From assembly GCA_017551675.1 (NCBI GenBank), contig JAFZLC010000007.1:62001-126000 (forward strand): 64,000 nucleotides of DNA, in the 5' to 3' direction. A program made the position numbers and the translations under genes. Shown piece after piece: positions 18,207-26,842 of this stretch. This DNA comes from Paludibacteraceae bacterium. GTDB lineage: Bacteria; Bacteroidota; Bacteroidia; Bacteroidales; Paludibacteraceae. A model generated the notes under the pieces. That model saw only the letters and a list, made by a program, of their open reading frames with translations, searched no databases and had not been told where the DNA came from. Positions within the stretch are counted from its first letter, which is position 1. Every line of letters begins with the position of its first letter.

Positions 18207-18271
18207 CATCGCTTTTAAAAATAAAAGGAGCTAGGTTCCGTTTGTTCTATAGGTTTTTATAATATTGAGTT

Positions 18272-19000
18272 TTGAAAAAAGTTGTTTTTAGCATATTATT
18301 GCTTGCGATGTCCTTGACCGCCTATTCGGCAGGTTCGGTGGGACGTATGAATAATTTGATAAATGCCGATAATCGTCTGTATCATTTTGGCTTCATTTTA
18401 GGATTGAACATGATGGATTTTAATCCTACGAATGCGGCAGTAGTATATCAAAAATCGCCAGATGCAGAGGAGGAAATCTGGTTTGGCGAGGATGTGAGAA
18501 TGTCGCCAGGATTTACGGTAGGTATCATTTCCGACTTGCGTATATTTAGTTGGTTGAATCTACGTTTTTGTCCGCAGCTCTATTTTAATGAAAGATGTTT
18601 GCAGTTTAGAGATTCAGAGGGAAATATTACGCCTAAAGGAGATTTCAGTATCCAGTCTAACATCATGGAGTTCCCGTTGGATTTGAAAATCAGAGGACAG
18701 AGAAAGAATAATTATCGACCATATTTATTAGCAGGAGTAGCTATGACATTGGATATGGGTCGAGATGCTGAAGCACCTATCATGTTAAAACAAATAGATT
18801 ATGGTGTGGAGTTTGGATTAGGATGTGATTTCTATTTGCCATATTTTAAATTGGCTCCAGAATTTAAGATCTATTTGGGCTTAGGCGATGTTTTGGAGCG
18901 TGACAGACCAGAGATTGCAGATTATACAGATTTGAAATATACGAATACATTATCTAAGTTGACATCACGTTTGTTTATATTGTCATTCAATTTCGAATAG
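18272..19000 (+). CDS. porT: Type IX secretion system protein PorT
   Basis: A 242-residue predicted outer-membrane barrel whose family is needed for T9SS function. The start (TTG at 18272) is fixed by an in-frame TGA six nucleotides upstream and gives a signal peptide MKKVVFSILLLAMSLTAYSA. Family features include the early YHFGFILGLNMMDFNP segment, FTVGIISDLRIFSWLNLRFCPQLYF, IMEFPLDLKIRG and the strand-rich C-terminus ending RLFILSFNFE. It lies directly upstream of a giant T9SS cargo gene, with its own terminator between. The exact function of PorT is not settled in the literature. Confidence 0.75.
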   Translation: MKKVVFSILLLAMSLTAYSAGSVGRMNNLINADNRLYHFGFILGLNMMDFNPTNAAVVYQKSPDAEEEIWFGEDVRMSPGFTVGIISDLRIFSWLNLRFCPQLYFNERCLQFRDSEGNITPKGDFSIQSNIMEFPLDLKIRGQRKNNYRPYLLAGVAMTLDMGRDAEAPIMLKQIDYGVEFGLGCDFYLPYFKLAPEFKIYLGLGDVLERDRPEIADYTDLKYTNTLSKLTSRLFILSFNFE

Positions 19001-19050
19001 TAGTGAAATTCTAATTGAGCTTTTCAGATCAATTAGTTATGATAAAAGAT

Positions 19051-19087
19051 AGATTCGAAGAACTTATGTTTTTCGAATCTTTTTTTT
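19051..19087 (+). terminator. Intrinsic terminator after porT
   Basis: Perfect 9-bp stem AGATTCGAA (19051-19059) / TTCGAATCT (19072-19080), 12-nt loop, then seven T. Located 50 nt after the porT stop; it separates porT from the giant cargo gene. Confidence 0.85.
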
Positions 19088-19318
19088 GTTCTGTAAATTC
19101 ATTTCGAGAGATTTTGAATTTGTCATGTAGTAAAAGAAGTTCGGAAAAGAGAGGGATAGACAGAACGGTGTTCCCGTTTGGAAAGATTTCTTTTTAATAA
19201 ATTTTTCTGTTTCAATATTTTGTCGTAAATTACGACGCGAATTATATTCGATTTTGTGTTTAATATAATAAATTGATACATAAGGCTTTACATTTTTGTT
19301 ATTTGTGTAAAATGAGGT
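19088..19318 (+). other. Upstream region of the giant cargo gene
   Basis: With the terminator this forms a 318-nt gap. It is AT-rich, with no convincing gene (a 60-codon frame at 19015 runs through the terminator). No clean TAnnTTTG box is present; TACATTTTTG at about 19289-19298 is the nearest approximation. Nothing else is seen. Confidence 0.4.
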
Positions 19319-22300
19319 ATGAAAACGAAAAAAATTAATAAAACGGATATGTATATGGGGTATAATGAAAAACACACGTGTCGATCTTGGGTAGGGTTGG
19401 CACTGGTAATGTTGTTCAATATTGGAAGTGCGTTGGCACAGTGCGTCGTCGGAGGAACTGAATTCGAGACGAGCAAGGTGTTATGTAATCCGCAATTGAG
19501 CAATGATGAAGATGGCTGGTTTAACGAGGATGTTGATGAATTGTTAGATGTTGAGACAGCTGGCTGTGATTACTATGAAGTGATAGGCAATGCCATTCAG
19601 ATGGGTATGCCTTCGAACACGATTACAACTCAATCATCTCTTTTTACGACTAAGGGTTGGGCTGATTTGCTGAAGACCAATGGATATTTGACCACGAATG
19701 ATGGCGGTTTTACTGCTATCACGGCTAATCCAAAGTTGATAGATCCAATTCTATCAGAGGGTAATGGTACCAATATGTTGGTCAATGCTGGAACGCGCCA
19801 TGATAAAGGTTATTTTATGGCCTATACAGTGAATGGTTTGAAGCCAGGTTCACAAGTTACGATGACTATGGATGTATATTATTTGATTGATGAAGCATCT
19901 ATGAAAGCATCGTTGACAGCATCAGGAAAGAATGAAATATCCATATTTGGAGGAAGTGTTCAGTATAGATCAAGTGGTGCTCAAACACCTGCTGCAGGAT
20001 TGAAAATTTCAACAGAATTGGATGCAAACGGATCTCCTAATACAACCACGCCAACTACTGTGGCTGCTAAAAAAGGTGCTCAGAAAGTTACAGTTAAGGG
20101 AACTGCAAATTCTGTAGGAACGGTTACTTTTTATGTAAGTAGAACTAGCCCGAATGCATTGCCTATTGGTATTGATAATATTGAAATTACAGGTAGCATC
20201 CAACCAGTGATTACAAGTGCAAAGATGATGCCTGTATGTCCTGAAAACCCTGTGATGCTTTATCTGAAACATACTTATCCAGAGGGAACCACCTATTCAT
20301 GGAGTATGCGGGGCTCTACAGAGACAAGTAATACGCAGTCTTTTGCTGTTACTCCGAAGGAAGCAGATAAAAAGTATAATGTGACTTGTACGGTAACACC
20401 TCCAGGATGTAGTGCAACATCAGCTACATTTACAATTGAAACTAAGACGTGTTGTACGATGAAAGATGCATCGGGAAATGAGCTTCCGATGGCGGAGACC
20501 AACATCTTCTATGATGATTTCGGTACTTTCCCAGATAACAAAACGTATGAGTATCGAGATGCAAAAGGTGCTGTACACTCAATTCCTGTTAACGGAGGAT
20601 TGTGGACGGATGTGACTCGTCCATTTACTACGCAATTCCAACCAGGTAGTGATATCAAGGGAGATAAATATTCTGGTAATGGTGATATCACATCTTGTAT
20701 TACGAATGTGAATCCTTATACTCCAGGTGTAAATGGAGATGCTTCTGGTACAGGACGTGGTGGTATGCTTATTTTTGATGTGGATAAAGCATTCGGAAAA
20801 GCTACAGGTTTGGCTAACACGGTGATTTATGAACGAGAGATCTGCGGATTGTGTAAAGGTAAAGAGATTACGTTTAGTGCATCATTCGGTGCCGTTAATA
20901 ATAATCCAGCAGGTGTGGGAGAGATGGCGATTATGCTTCGTAAAGGCTCTGCTACGGGAGAAGACTTGTTGCAAGGACAAGGAAAGTCTGGTATGTTATA
21001 CGGAAGCGAAGGTTGGCGTACAGTAGAGCAAAAATTCACAGTGCCAGATAATTCGTTTAACTGTGTTGTGCTCCAAGTGGTGAACATTACTGATAGCTAT
21101 AGCACAAGTCAGGGTGACTTCGCTATTGATGATATAGTATTTACTGTATGTACCCCTCCAGATGTGGCTGTGGATGCTGTGTTGAGTGGACATGCAAAGG
21201 ATTTGTTGGATCTTTGTGTGGATGATATTTTAACATTGGAGGCAGAAATATCAGATGTCGCAAAACAATTTTATGGTGCGAACATTGGTTATTTATTCCA
21301 ATATGCTTATCAAGATCCTACTGTAGTTGACGATGATAAAATCACATGGTATGATTTGAGTAGTATACAAAGTAGTGGCGAATTTGTCATTAAAGATCCT
21401 GCAACACACCCTGCTTTTGCAAAAATACAGGATGGAGAAGTCTTGAACGTCTATTTCCGCGTGGTGATAGGTGATGCTACTTATTTGACAAATGAAAGAG
21501 ATGAATGGGAACATATGAGTGCCTTGTCTCCTTGTCGTGCAATTTCAATCTCTTCAATTCCAATTGTTGCAGGTTTGAATTGTGCGAAATGTTCTGAACT
21601 TGACAAAACAAGAACCTTTACTGCTGATAAGGGTCGTTTGTCTGGTAAGAAATTGAATCTTTGTAAAGAGGATGGCGCTGCAACAATCGGATTAAAGAAC
21701 CCTGTTCATGGAATTGATAAGGATGAAAACGATTATTATGATTATGAAGTTACATGGTACAAGGATGAGGTGAAAGCTGGTAATATTGTTGGTAGCAAGA
21801 AAAAATGTACTGCTACTGATAACAAGGCTCCAGAAATCAGTGTGGATTGGTCGGATGTAAAAGAGGAGGGTACAAAATATATTATTTCCTTCCATGATTA
21901 CTTCGACCCTGCAATGTCAACAACTCCTTGTGATTTGACGGATACAATTATTGTATATGCAGATCCTGCTCCGAAAGAGACGTTGACAGATCCAGATCCG
22001 TTCTGCGAGGGAACTCTTACTTCAGAACCTACAAAGACCATCGCTGGTTATAATATAATATGGTACGCGGATGCGGATACTACATCGAAGATGGCGACTG
22101 CTCCTTCTGTAGCTTCTACATTGGCTGCAGATTCACCATCCACAAGCTACTATGTTTTGGTGAATACAACGACAGGTTGTCGTGGTGATGCAAACCCTTA
22201 CAAAATAGTGGTTAACCCTATACCAGAGGAGGCTTTGGAGACTATCCCTGAGTTCTGTCAAGGCGACGAGACAGCAAAACTTCCTACTTCAGCTTCTTAT

Positions 22301-25300
22301 GAGGTGAATTGGTATAATGATGGAAATGCCACATCGGCAGCTGCCACAAATTTGTCATCATTACAGGGTAAAACCACTCCATACATCTATTATTATACTT
22401 TGACAGATAAGAGCAATACTCCTAATTGTACGAGCAAGCCTGAAAAGTATGATTTTACAGTGAAACCAACTGCAGAGGTTACGGTGACTGTCACTCCTGC
22501 TTGTGACGTAACAACCGTCACAACACAGACTGTCCCTGCTACTGCAACGGTGAATTGGACTATCGATGGAACAACGACAGTGTCTGATGCTTCATCTATA
22601 ACAGTTGACAATGTAACGTATAAGGCTGGTCAATATGAAGCAATCGCTTCTGCTGATGGATATTGCGATAGCAAGCCAGACGCTAAGGCTGTTACGTTCA
22701 ATTCTACACCATCTGCTATTAATGCTTCTATTGAGGAGTATTTGAAGGCAGACGGAACACCTGATTATTCAAAAATTGATGCTAAGATAGCTTCTCTTAA
22801 GTCTGCAGATTCTGATGTGAGTGTTTATTGGTCGGGCGTGATTGGTTCTACTAAGGAAGACCAATCTTCTTCCATGACAGCACCTACAAGTGGATACTCT
22901 ACAACGAGGGCAAATCCAAATCCAGATTTGTCATCAACAGAGGATGAGTTCTTCTACTATTGGATCTATCAGGAACTGAAGAATTCGGAAGTTACTTGTC
23001 CGAGTGAAACAACAATCGTTGTTGTGCCTATCTTGGGTGCTCCTGCTCCAATTGTTCACGATACTATCTATTGCTTGAACAGTACGGCTGTAGCAGCATT
23101 GAGCGAAAACGTGAAGATCAATCAGGCAAAACCTGATGTTACATACGAGTTAGTATGGAAGGATGGCGTGGATGAGACCACAGTTCCTCCAGTAAGTGCA
23201 GTTGGTAAATTCACCTACGAGGTGGCACAGCGTGATAAAAACAATCCAAATAACGTCAGTGCTTATCGTAAGATTACAATCGATGTACGTGGTGTGAAGG
23301 TTCCTGATGTTGCAGCTAATAAACTTGCTTATTGTGCGGAAGATGCAGCTCAGACCCTTTCTGTAACGAAAGTCGAAGACAATGCGAACAACTATTACGC
23401 AACTGGTTTCGAATGGTTCTTGGATGGCTCTCCTCAGGCATCCACTCCGACACCTAACACATCTGTTTCTACGACAACGTCCTACCATTATGGCGTTCGT
23501 CAGACATACACAGTGCCTACTTCCGGCGAGGTTTGTTACGGTGATACGGCTACTTTTGATGTGAAGGTTACATTCGTACCTCAGTTGCAAACAACTCAGG
23601 TTACTTACTTGAAGGCAAAAGCAAATGGTGCTGGTACTTTTGATAAGAATGTGAAGGAACAAGAACCTTCAGCATATACGGGTGATGATGCAGGTGCTAC
23701 GATTAACTGGTACGAAAGTGATGGAACCTCTTGCGGAACACCATTGGTTGGAACACCAACACCTACTGTAGATCCTTCTGTTCAGCCTGGTAAAGATCAA
23801 ACGGTATACTATTGCGTTTCTCAAACAGTTGATAACTGTGAAGGAAAAACAAATATCGTAAAAGTGGTTATCAGTGATTCTCCAAATCCAATTGTGGCAC
23901 CAGTTTCCTATTGTGAAGGCGAGACTACAAGCCCATTGACTGCTCAAATCAATGAGTTGACCAATCCTGCTTCTGCTTATCAATTGATTTGGTATGATGA
24001 GAACCATTCTAAGATTACTGATGGTCCTACGGGTCCAACTCCAACAGCTGTTATGCGTGCTGGTGAGACATTGACGAGCACATATAAATATTATGTGACT
24101 CAGCAGTTGACTGCTACGGGTGCAGAAAGTACGGAAAGTGAAATCATAGTGACTGTCTATGCTAATCCAGTATTGTCAATCGCTAACCCTCCTGCTATCT
24201 GTGAGACAAATGTTGATTTGGCTCCTACTGTAACTTTGACTAATACAGTGGCTGGACAAATCTACACTAAGGAGTACTTCTCCGATGCGGCTGGTTCAAC
24301 TACATTGCCTCTTGGCTCTATCGTAACGGAATCAGGTACTTATTATGTAAGATATTCTTACAATGCGAATGTGACATCTGGTGCGACTTGCGTCTCAACG
24401 GTTGATCCAATCGTTGTTGTCATCGATACTTTGAATGTTATCACTCCAGATACTGTTCCTACATGTCCTGCTATGACTGCCACTCTTTCTTCTATAGTGG
24501 AGAAAAACACATCAAGTGCAAGTTATGCATGGGCAGGTGATGGCGAGACTGGTACGACTGTCGAGAAGTTTACTACACATGCCTTCCCAGGTAATTATGG
24601 CGACGAGTATCCATACACGTTGACAGTAACTGCTGGAACTTGTGTTGAAACGAAGACGATAATTGTTAAGTTGGGTGAGGGTCCTTTGAATGGTACTTTG
24701 ACATTGTCTGACCCAACGAAGACAACTGACGCTGTGGTTGTTTATAAGGATGGTATGACTACTGATCCATTCTACTATTGTGGTGGAATCGTAACGATAA
24801 CTCCTAATTATGAGGGTAGTGGTGATTATAAGTTAACTTCACCTTCTGGCTCCAGTGTTCCTGGAACGTCATTCCCTGTGTCGGGTGCAGGTCAGTACAG
24901 ACTTGACTTTACGAACGGTTGTCCTACTAAATTGTTCTTCAACTTGGTTAACGCAGAGATTAGTTTGACAAATACAACACCTGAATTGACCATGTGTGAA
25001 AAGGACAAGTTCACTTCTACTGTGAATGTGACCCCTGCAGGACTTGACTATTCATTGGTATGGAAGAAAGACAATGAGGTGATTTCTGGTCAGACGTCAG
25101 AAACTTATACCATTGAGACTACAGAACCTGCTAACAGTGGTAATTATGTGGTTGAGGCTGATCGATTTGGTTGCCCTGCCACTACGACAATTGGTGACTT
25201 GAAAGTTAAACCATACATAAAAGTGGTTGAAGATAAAGATCCTTACATTGTACCAAGAGGAAAATCACAGGATTTGTCAATCAAATTCTTGGAACCTACT

Positions 25301-26752
25301 GATGGTAGTATCTTAAGTGATGTTAAATGGGTAGACAAAGGTGATACTGTAGCTAATGCTGTTTCTTATACAGTAAACGATGTGCAGACAGATCACAAAT
25401 ACACTATCTTGATGCATGATGATGATTATTGCGATGCAGTGACAGAAATGAATGTATGGGTGGATGCCGTAATTAAAATGGCTACTTCATTGGCTGATGT
25501 GCAATGTTATAACATGAAATATGAGTTGAGAATTGACACAACAGGAACTGGTCCATTCAGACAAGAAAATGTCTCTCATGAAGTAACGGTGAAACGTACG
25601 ATGAATGGTGTCACTACAGATATGACAGACCAGTTGAAATTGGTGAACAATATTCTCGTGTTGGAGGTGACGGCTATAGAAGATGCTTCATACGCAATTA
25701 ATTTCACGTATGGCACACAAGTGATAGATTCAATTGAAAAGGCTGAAGTAATCCCAGCAATCAGTGTCACATTGCCTGCTACTCGAACCATCTGTGAGGG
25801 TGAGGAGATCGACCTTGTAGTAACAGATGTACAACCTGCAGGAACGACGGTAACTTGGGATTCAGATAATACAATTCAAGGAACAAACCTTGGTGAAACA
25901 ATTACTGTGAAACCGAAGTTTGTAGCTGGCACAGGTCATCAATCAGTATATTCTTACTATTTGGAAGCATACAATGAGGCATGCGACAACAAAGAGACAT
26001 ATACAGTGAAGGTGAATGTGGATGAACCTTTGACAGGTGAGATTGTCGGTGATTCTCCTATTTGTGAGACGAAGAGCTCATCTATTTCAGCTGCATCTTA
26101 TGACGCTAGCACATATGTATGGACAATGGGAGGAAGTACAGAGGTTGCCACTTCTTCAAATATTGTGGTGACTCCGTTGGAAACAACAACATATGTAGTG
26201 GATATGACACGCGGAACATGTACTGCACAAGATCAGTTTACGGTGGTTGTAACATCTAATCCGAAGATCTTGTCTATGGATTCCGTAGGTATTCGTGATC
26301 GTCAAGTAATCACTGATCAGGAGAGAGGTACGGGAGTCTTCACTTACTGGTTGGATGAGAACAAATCGACATCAACAACGTCAGATATAATTAAGAATTT
26401 GACATTTGGAGCTCACGTGATTAGTGTTATAGATGACAATGGATGTACATCATCTTTCAGATTCTCATTGGATCCACCTGAAGTTATCATTCCAGAATTC
26501 TTCACACCAAATGGCGATGGAATTCATGACACATGGATCGTTGGTAAATTGGCAGAGGTTTATCCAAATGCTATTGTAAACATCTATGATAGATTTGGAA
26601 AATTGGTGGCACAGTTCCTTGGTGATGATAATGATGGTTGGGATGGATCTTACAATGGTGTTGCTCTACCATCCACCGACTATTGGTATATGATTGATAT
26701 CGCAGAGATTGAAAAACAATATACCGGACACTTTACGTTGATTAGACGTTAA
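19319..26752 (+). CDS. Giant T9SS type B cargo with Ig-like domains (adhesin-like)
   Basis: A 2477-residue secreted surface protein. The N-terminus has a long basic n-region and a hydrophobic signal (GLALVMLFNIGSALAQ). The body is Thr/Ser/Pro-rich and built of many Ig/PKD-like beta domains with recurring Cys near domain starts (FCEGT, FCQGD, YCEGE, ICEG), with two lectin-like or jelly-roll-like regions before residue 700. The last 85-90 residues (FTPNGDGIHDTW near 2394, then NIYDRFGKLV and DGWDGSYNG) are the gliding-motility-associated (CHU) C-terminal domain, a type B T9SS sorting signal. No catalytic motif is seen; an adhesin role is inferred. It is monocistronic between two terminators. 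Confidence 0.85.
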   Translation: MKTKKINKTDMYMGYNEKHTCRSWVGLALVMLFNIGSALAQCVVGGTEFETSKVLCNPQLSNDEDGWFNEDVDELLDVETAGCDYYEVIGNAIQMGMPSNTITTQSSLFTTKGWADLLKTNGYLTTNDGGFTAITANPKLIDPILSEGNGTNMLVNAGTRHDKGYFMAYTVNGLKPGSQVTMTMDVYYLIDEASMKASLTASGKNEISIFGGSVQYRSSGAQTPAAGLKISTELDANGSPNTTTPTTVAAKKGAQKVTVKGTANSVGTVTFYVSRTSPNALPIGIDNIEITGSIQPVITSAKMMPVCPENPVMLYLKHTYPEGTTYSWSMRGSTETSNTQSFAVTPKEADKKYNVTCTVTPPGCSATSATFTIETKTCCTMKDASGNELPMAETNIFYDDFGTFPDNKTYEYRDAKGAVHSIPVNGGLWTDVTRPFTTQFQPGSDIKGDKYSGNGDITSCITNVNPYTPGVNGDASGTGRGGMLIFDVDKAFGKATGLANTVIYEREICGLCKGKEITFSASFGAVNNNPAGVGEMAIMLRKGSATGEDLLQGQGKSGMLYGSEGWRTVEQKFTVPDNSFNCVVLQVVNITDSYSTSQGDFAIDDIVFTVCTPPDVAVDAVLSGHAKDLLDLCVDDILTLEAEISDVAKQFYGANIGYLFQYAYQDPTVVDDDKITWYDLSSIQSSGEFVIKDPATHPAFAKIQDGEVLNVYFRVVIGDATYLTNERDEWEHMSALSPCRAISISSIPIVAGLNCAKCSELDKTRTFTADKGRLSGKKLNLCKEDGAATIGLKNPVHGIDKDENDYYDYEVTWYKDEVKAGNIVGSKKKCTATDNKAPEISVDWSDVKEEGTKYIISFHDYFDPAMSTTPCDLTDTIIVYADPAPKETLTDPDPFCEGTLTSEPTKTIAGYNIIWYADADTTSKMATAPSVASTLAADSPSTSYYVLVNTTTGCRGDANPYKIVVNPIPEEALETIPEFCQGDETAKLPTSASYEVNWYNDGNATSAAATNLSSLQGKTTPYIYYYTLTDKSNTPNCTSKPEKYDFTVKPTAEVTVTVTPACDVTTVTTQTVPATATVNWTIDGTTTVSDASSITVDNVTYKAGQYEAIASADGYCDSKPDAKAVTFNSTPSAINASIEEYLKADGTPDYSKIDAKIASLKSADSDVSVYWSGVIGSTKEDQSSSMTAPTSGYSTTRANPNPDLSSTEDEFFYYWIYQELKNSEVTCPSETTIVVVPILGAPAPIVHDTIYCLNSTAVAALSENVKINQAKPDVTYELVWKDGVDETTVPPVSAVGKFTYEVAQRDKNNPNNVSAYRKITIDVRGVKVPDVAANKLAYCAEDAAQTLSVTKVEDNANNYYATGFEWFLDGSPQASTPTPNTSVSTTTSYHYGVRQTYTVPTSGEVCYGDTATFDVKVTFVPQLQTTQVTYLKAKANGAGTFDKNVKEQEPSAYTGDDAGATINWYESDGTSCGTPLVGTPTPTVDPSVQPGKDQTVYYCVSQTVDNCEGKTNIVKVVISDSPNPIVAPVSYCEGETTSPLTAQINELTNPASAYQLIWYDENHSKITDGPTGPTPTAVMRAGETLTSTYKYYVTQQLTATGAESTESEIIVTVYANPVLSIANPPAICETNVDLAPTVTLTNTVAGQIYTKEYFSDAAGSTTLPLGSIVTESGTYYVRYSYNANVTSGATCVSTVDPIVVVIDTLNVITPDTVPTCPAMTATLSSIVEKNTSSASYAWAGDGETGTTVEKFTTHAFPGNYGDEYPYTLTVTAGTCVETKTIIVKLGEGPLNGTLTLSDPTKTTDAVVVYKDGMTTDPFYYCGGIVTITPNYEGSGDYKLTSPSGSSVPGTSFPVSGAGQYRLDFTNGCPTKLFFNLVNAEISLTNTTPELTMCEKDKFTSTVNVTPAGLDYSLVWKKDNEVISGQTSETYTIETTEPANSGNYVVEADRFGCPATTTIGDLKVKPYIKVVEDKDPYIVPRGKSQDLSIKFLEPTDGSILSDVKWVDKGDTVANAVSYTVNDVQTDHKYTILMHDDDYCDAVTEMNVWVDAVIKMATSLADVQCYNMKYELRIDTTGTGPFRQENVSHEVTVKRTMNGVTTDMTDQLKLVNNILVLEVTAIEDASYAINFTYGTQVIDSIEKAEVIPAISVTLPATRTICEGEEIDLVVTDVQPAGTTVTWDSDNTIQGTNLGETITVKPKFVAGTGHQSVYSYYLEAYNEACDNKETYTVKVNVDEPLTGEIVGDSPICETKSSSISAASYDASTYVWTMGGSTEVATSSNIVVTPLETTTYVVDMTRGTCTAQDQFTVVVTSNPKILSMDSVGIRDRQVITDQERGTGVFTYWLDENKSTSTTSDIIKNLTFGAHVISVIDDNGCTSSFRFSLDPPEVIIPEFFTPNGDGIHDTWIVGKLAEVYPNAIVNIYDRFGKLVAQFLGDDNDGWDGSYNGVALPSTDYWYMIDIAEIEKQYTGHFTLIRR

Positions 26753-26776
26753 TATTTTGAAACAAATAAATTAGAG

Positions 26777-26806
26777 AAAGTGAGGCGCCATCGTCTCACT
26801 TTTTCT
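26777..26806 (+). terminator. Intrinsic terminator after the giant cargo gene
   Basis: Stem AAAGTGAG (26777-26784) / CTCACTTT (26795-26802) with a GC-containing 10-nt loop and a T-rich tail, 24 nt after the stop codon. Confidence 0.8.
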
Positions 26807-26842
26807 TGAATGAATCTATAGGTAATAAAAAACAGTCCGTTT

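Noticed and set aside
19015-19197. A 60-codon frame after porT
   Set aside because: It runs through the strong terminator at 19051-19087 and has an unconvincing composition.
22393-22611. Minus-strand frames rich in Val/Thr inside the giant cargo gene
   Set aside because: They mirror the Thr-rich coding strand and have no independent support.
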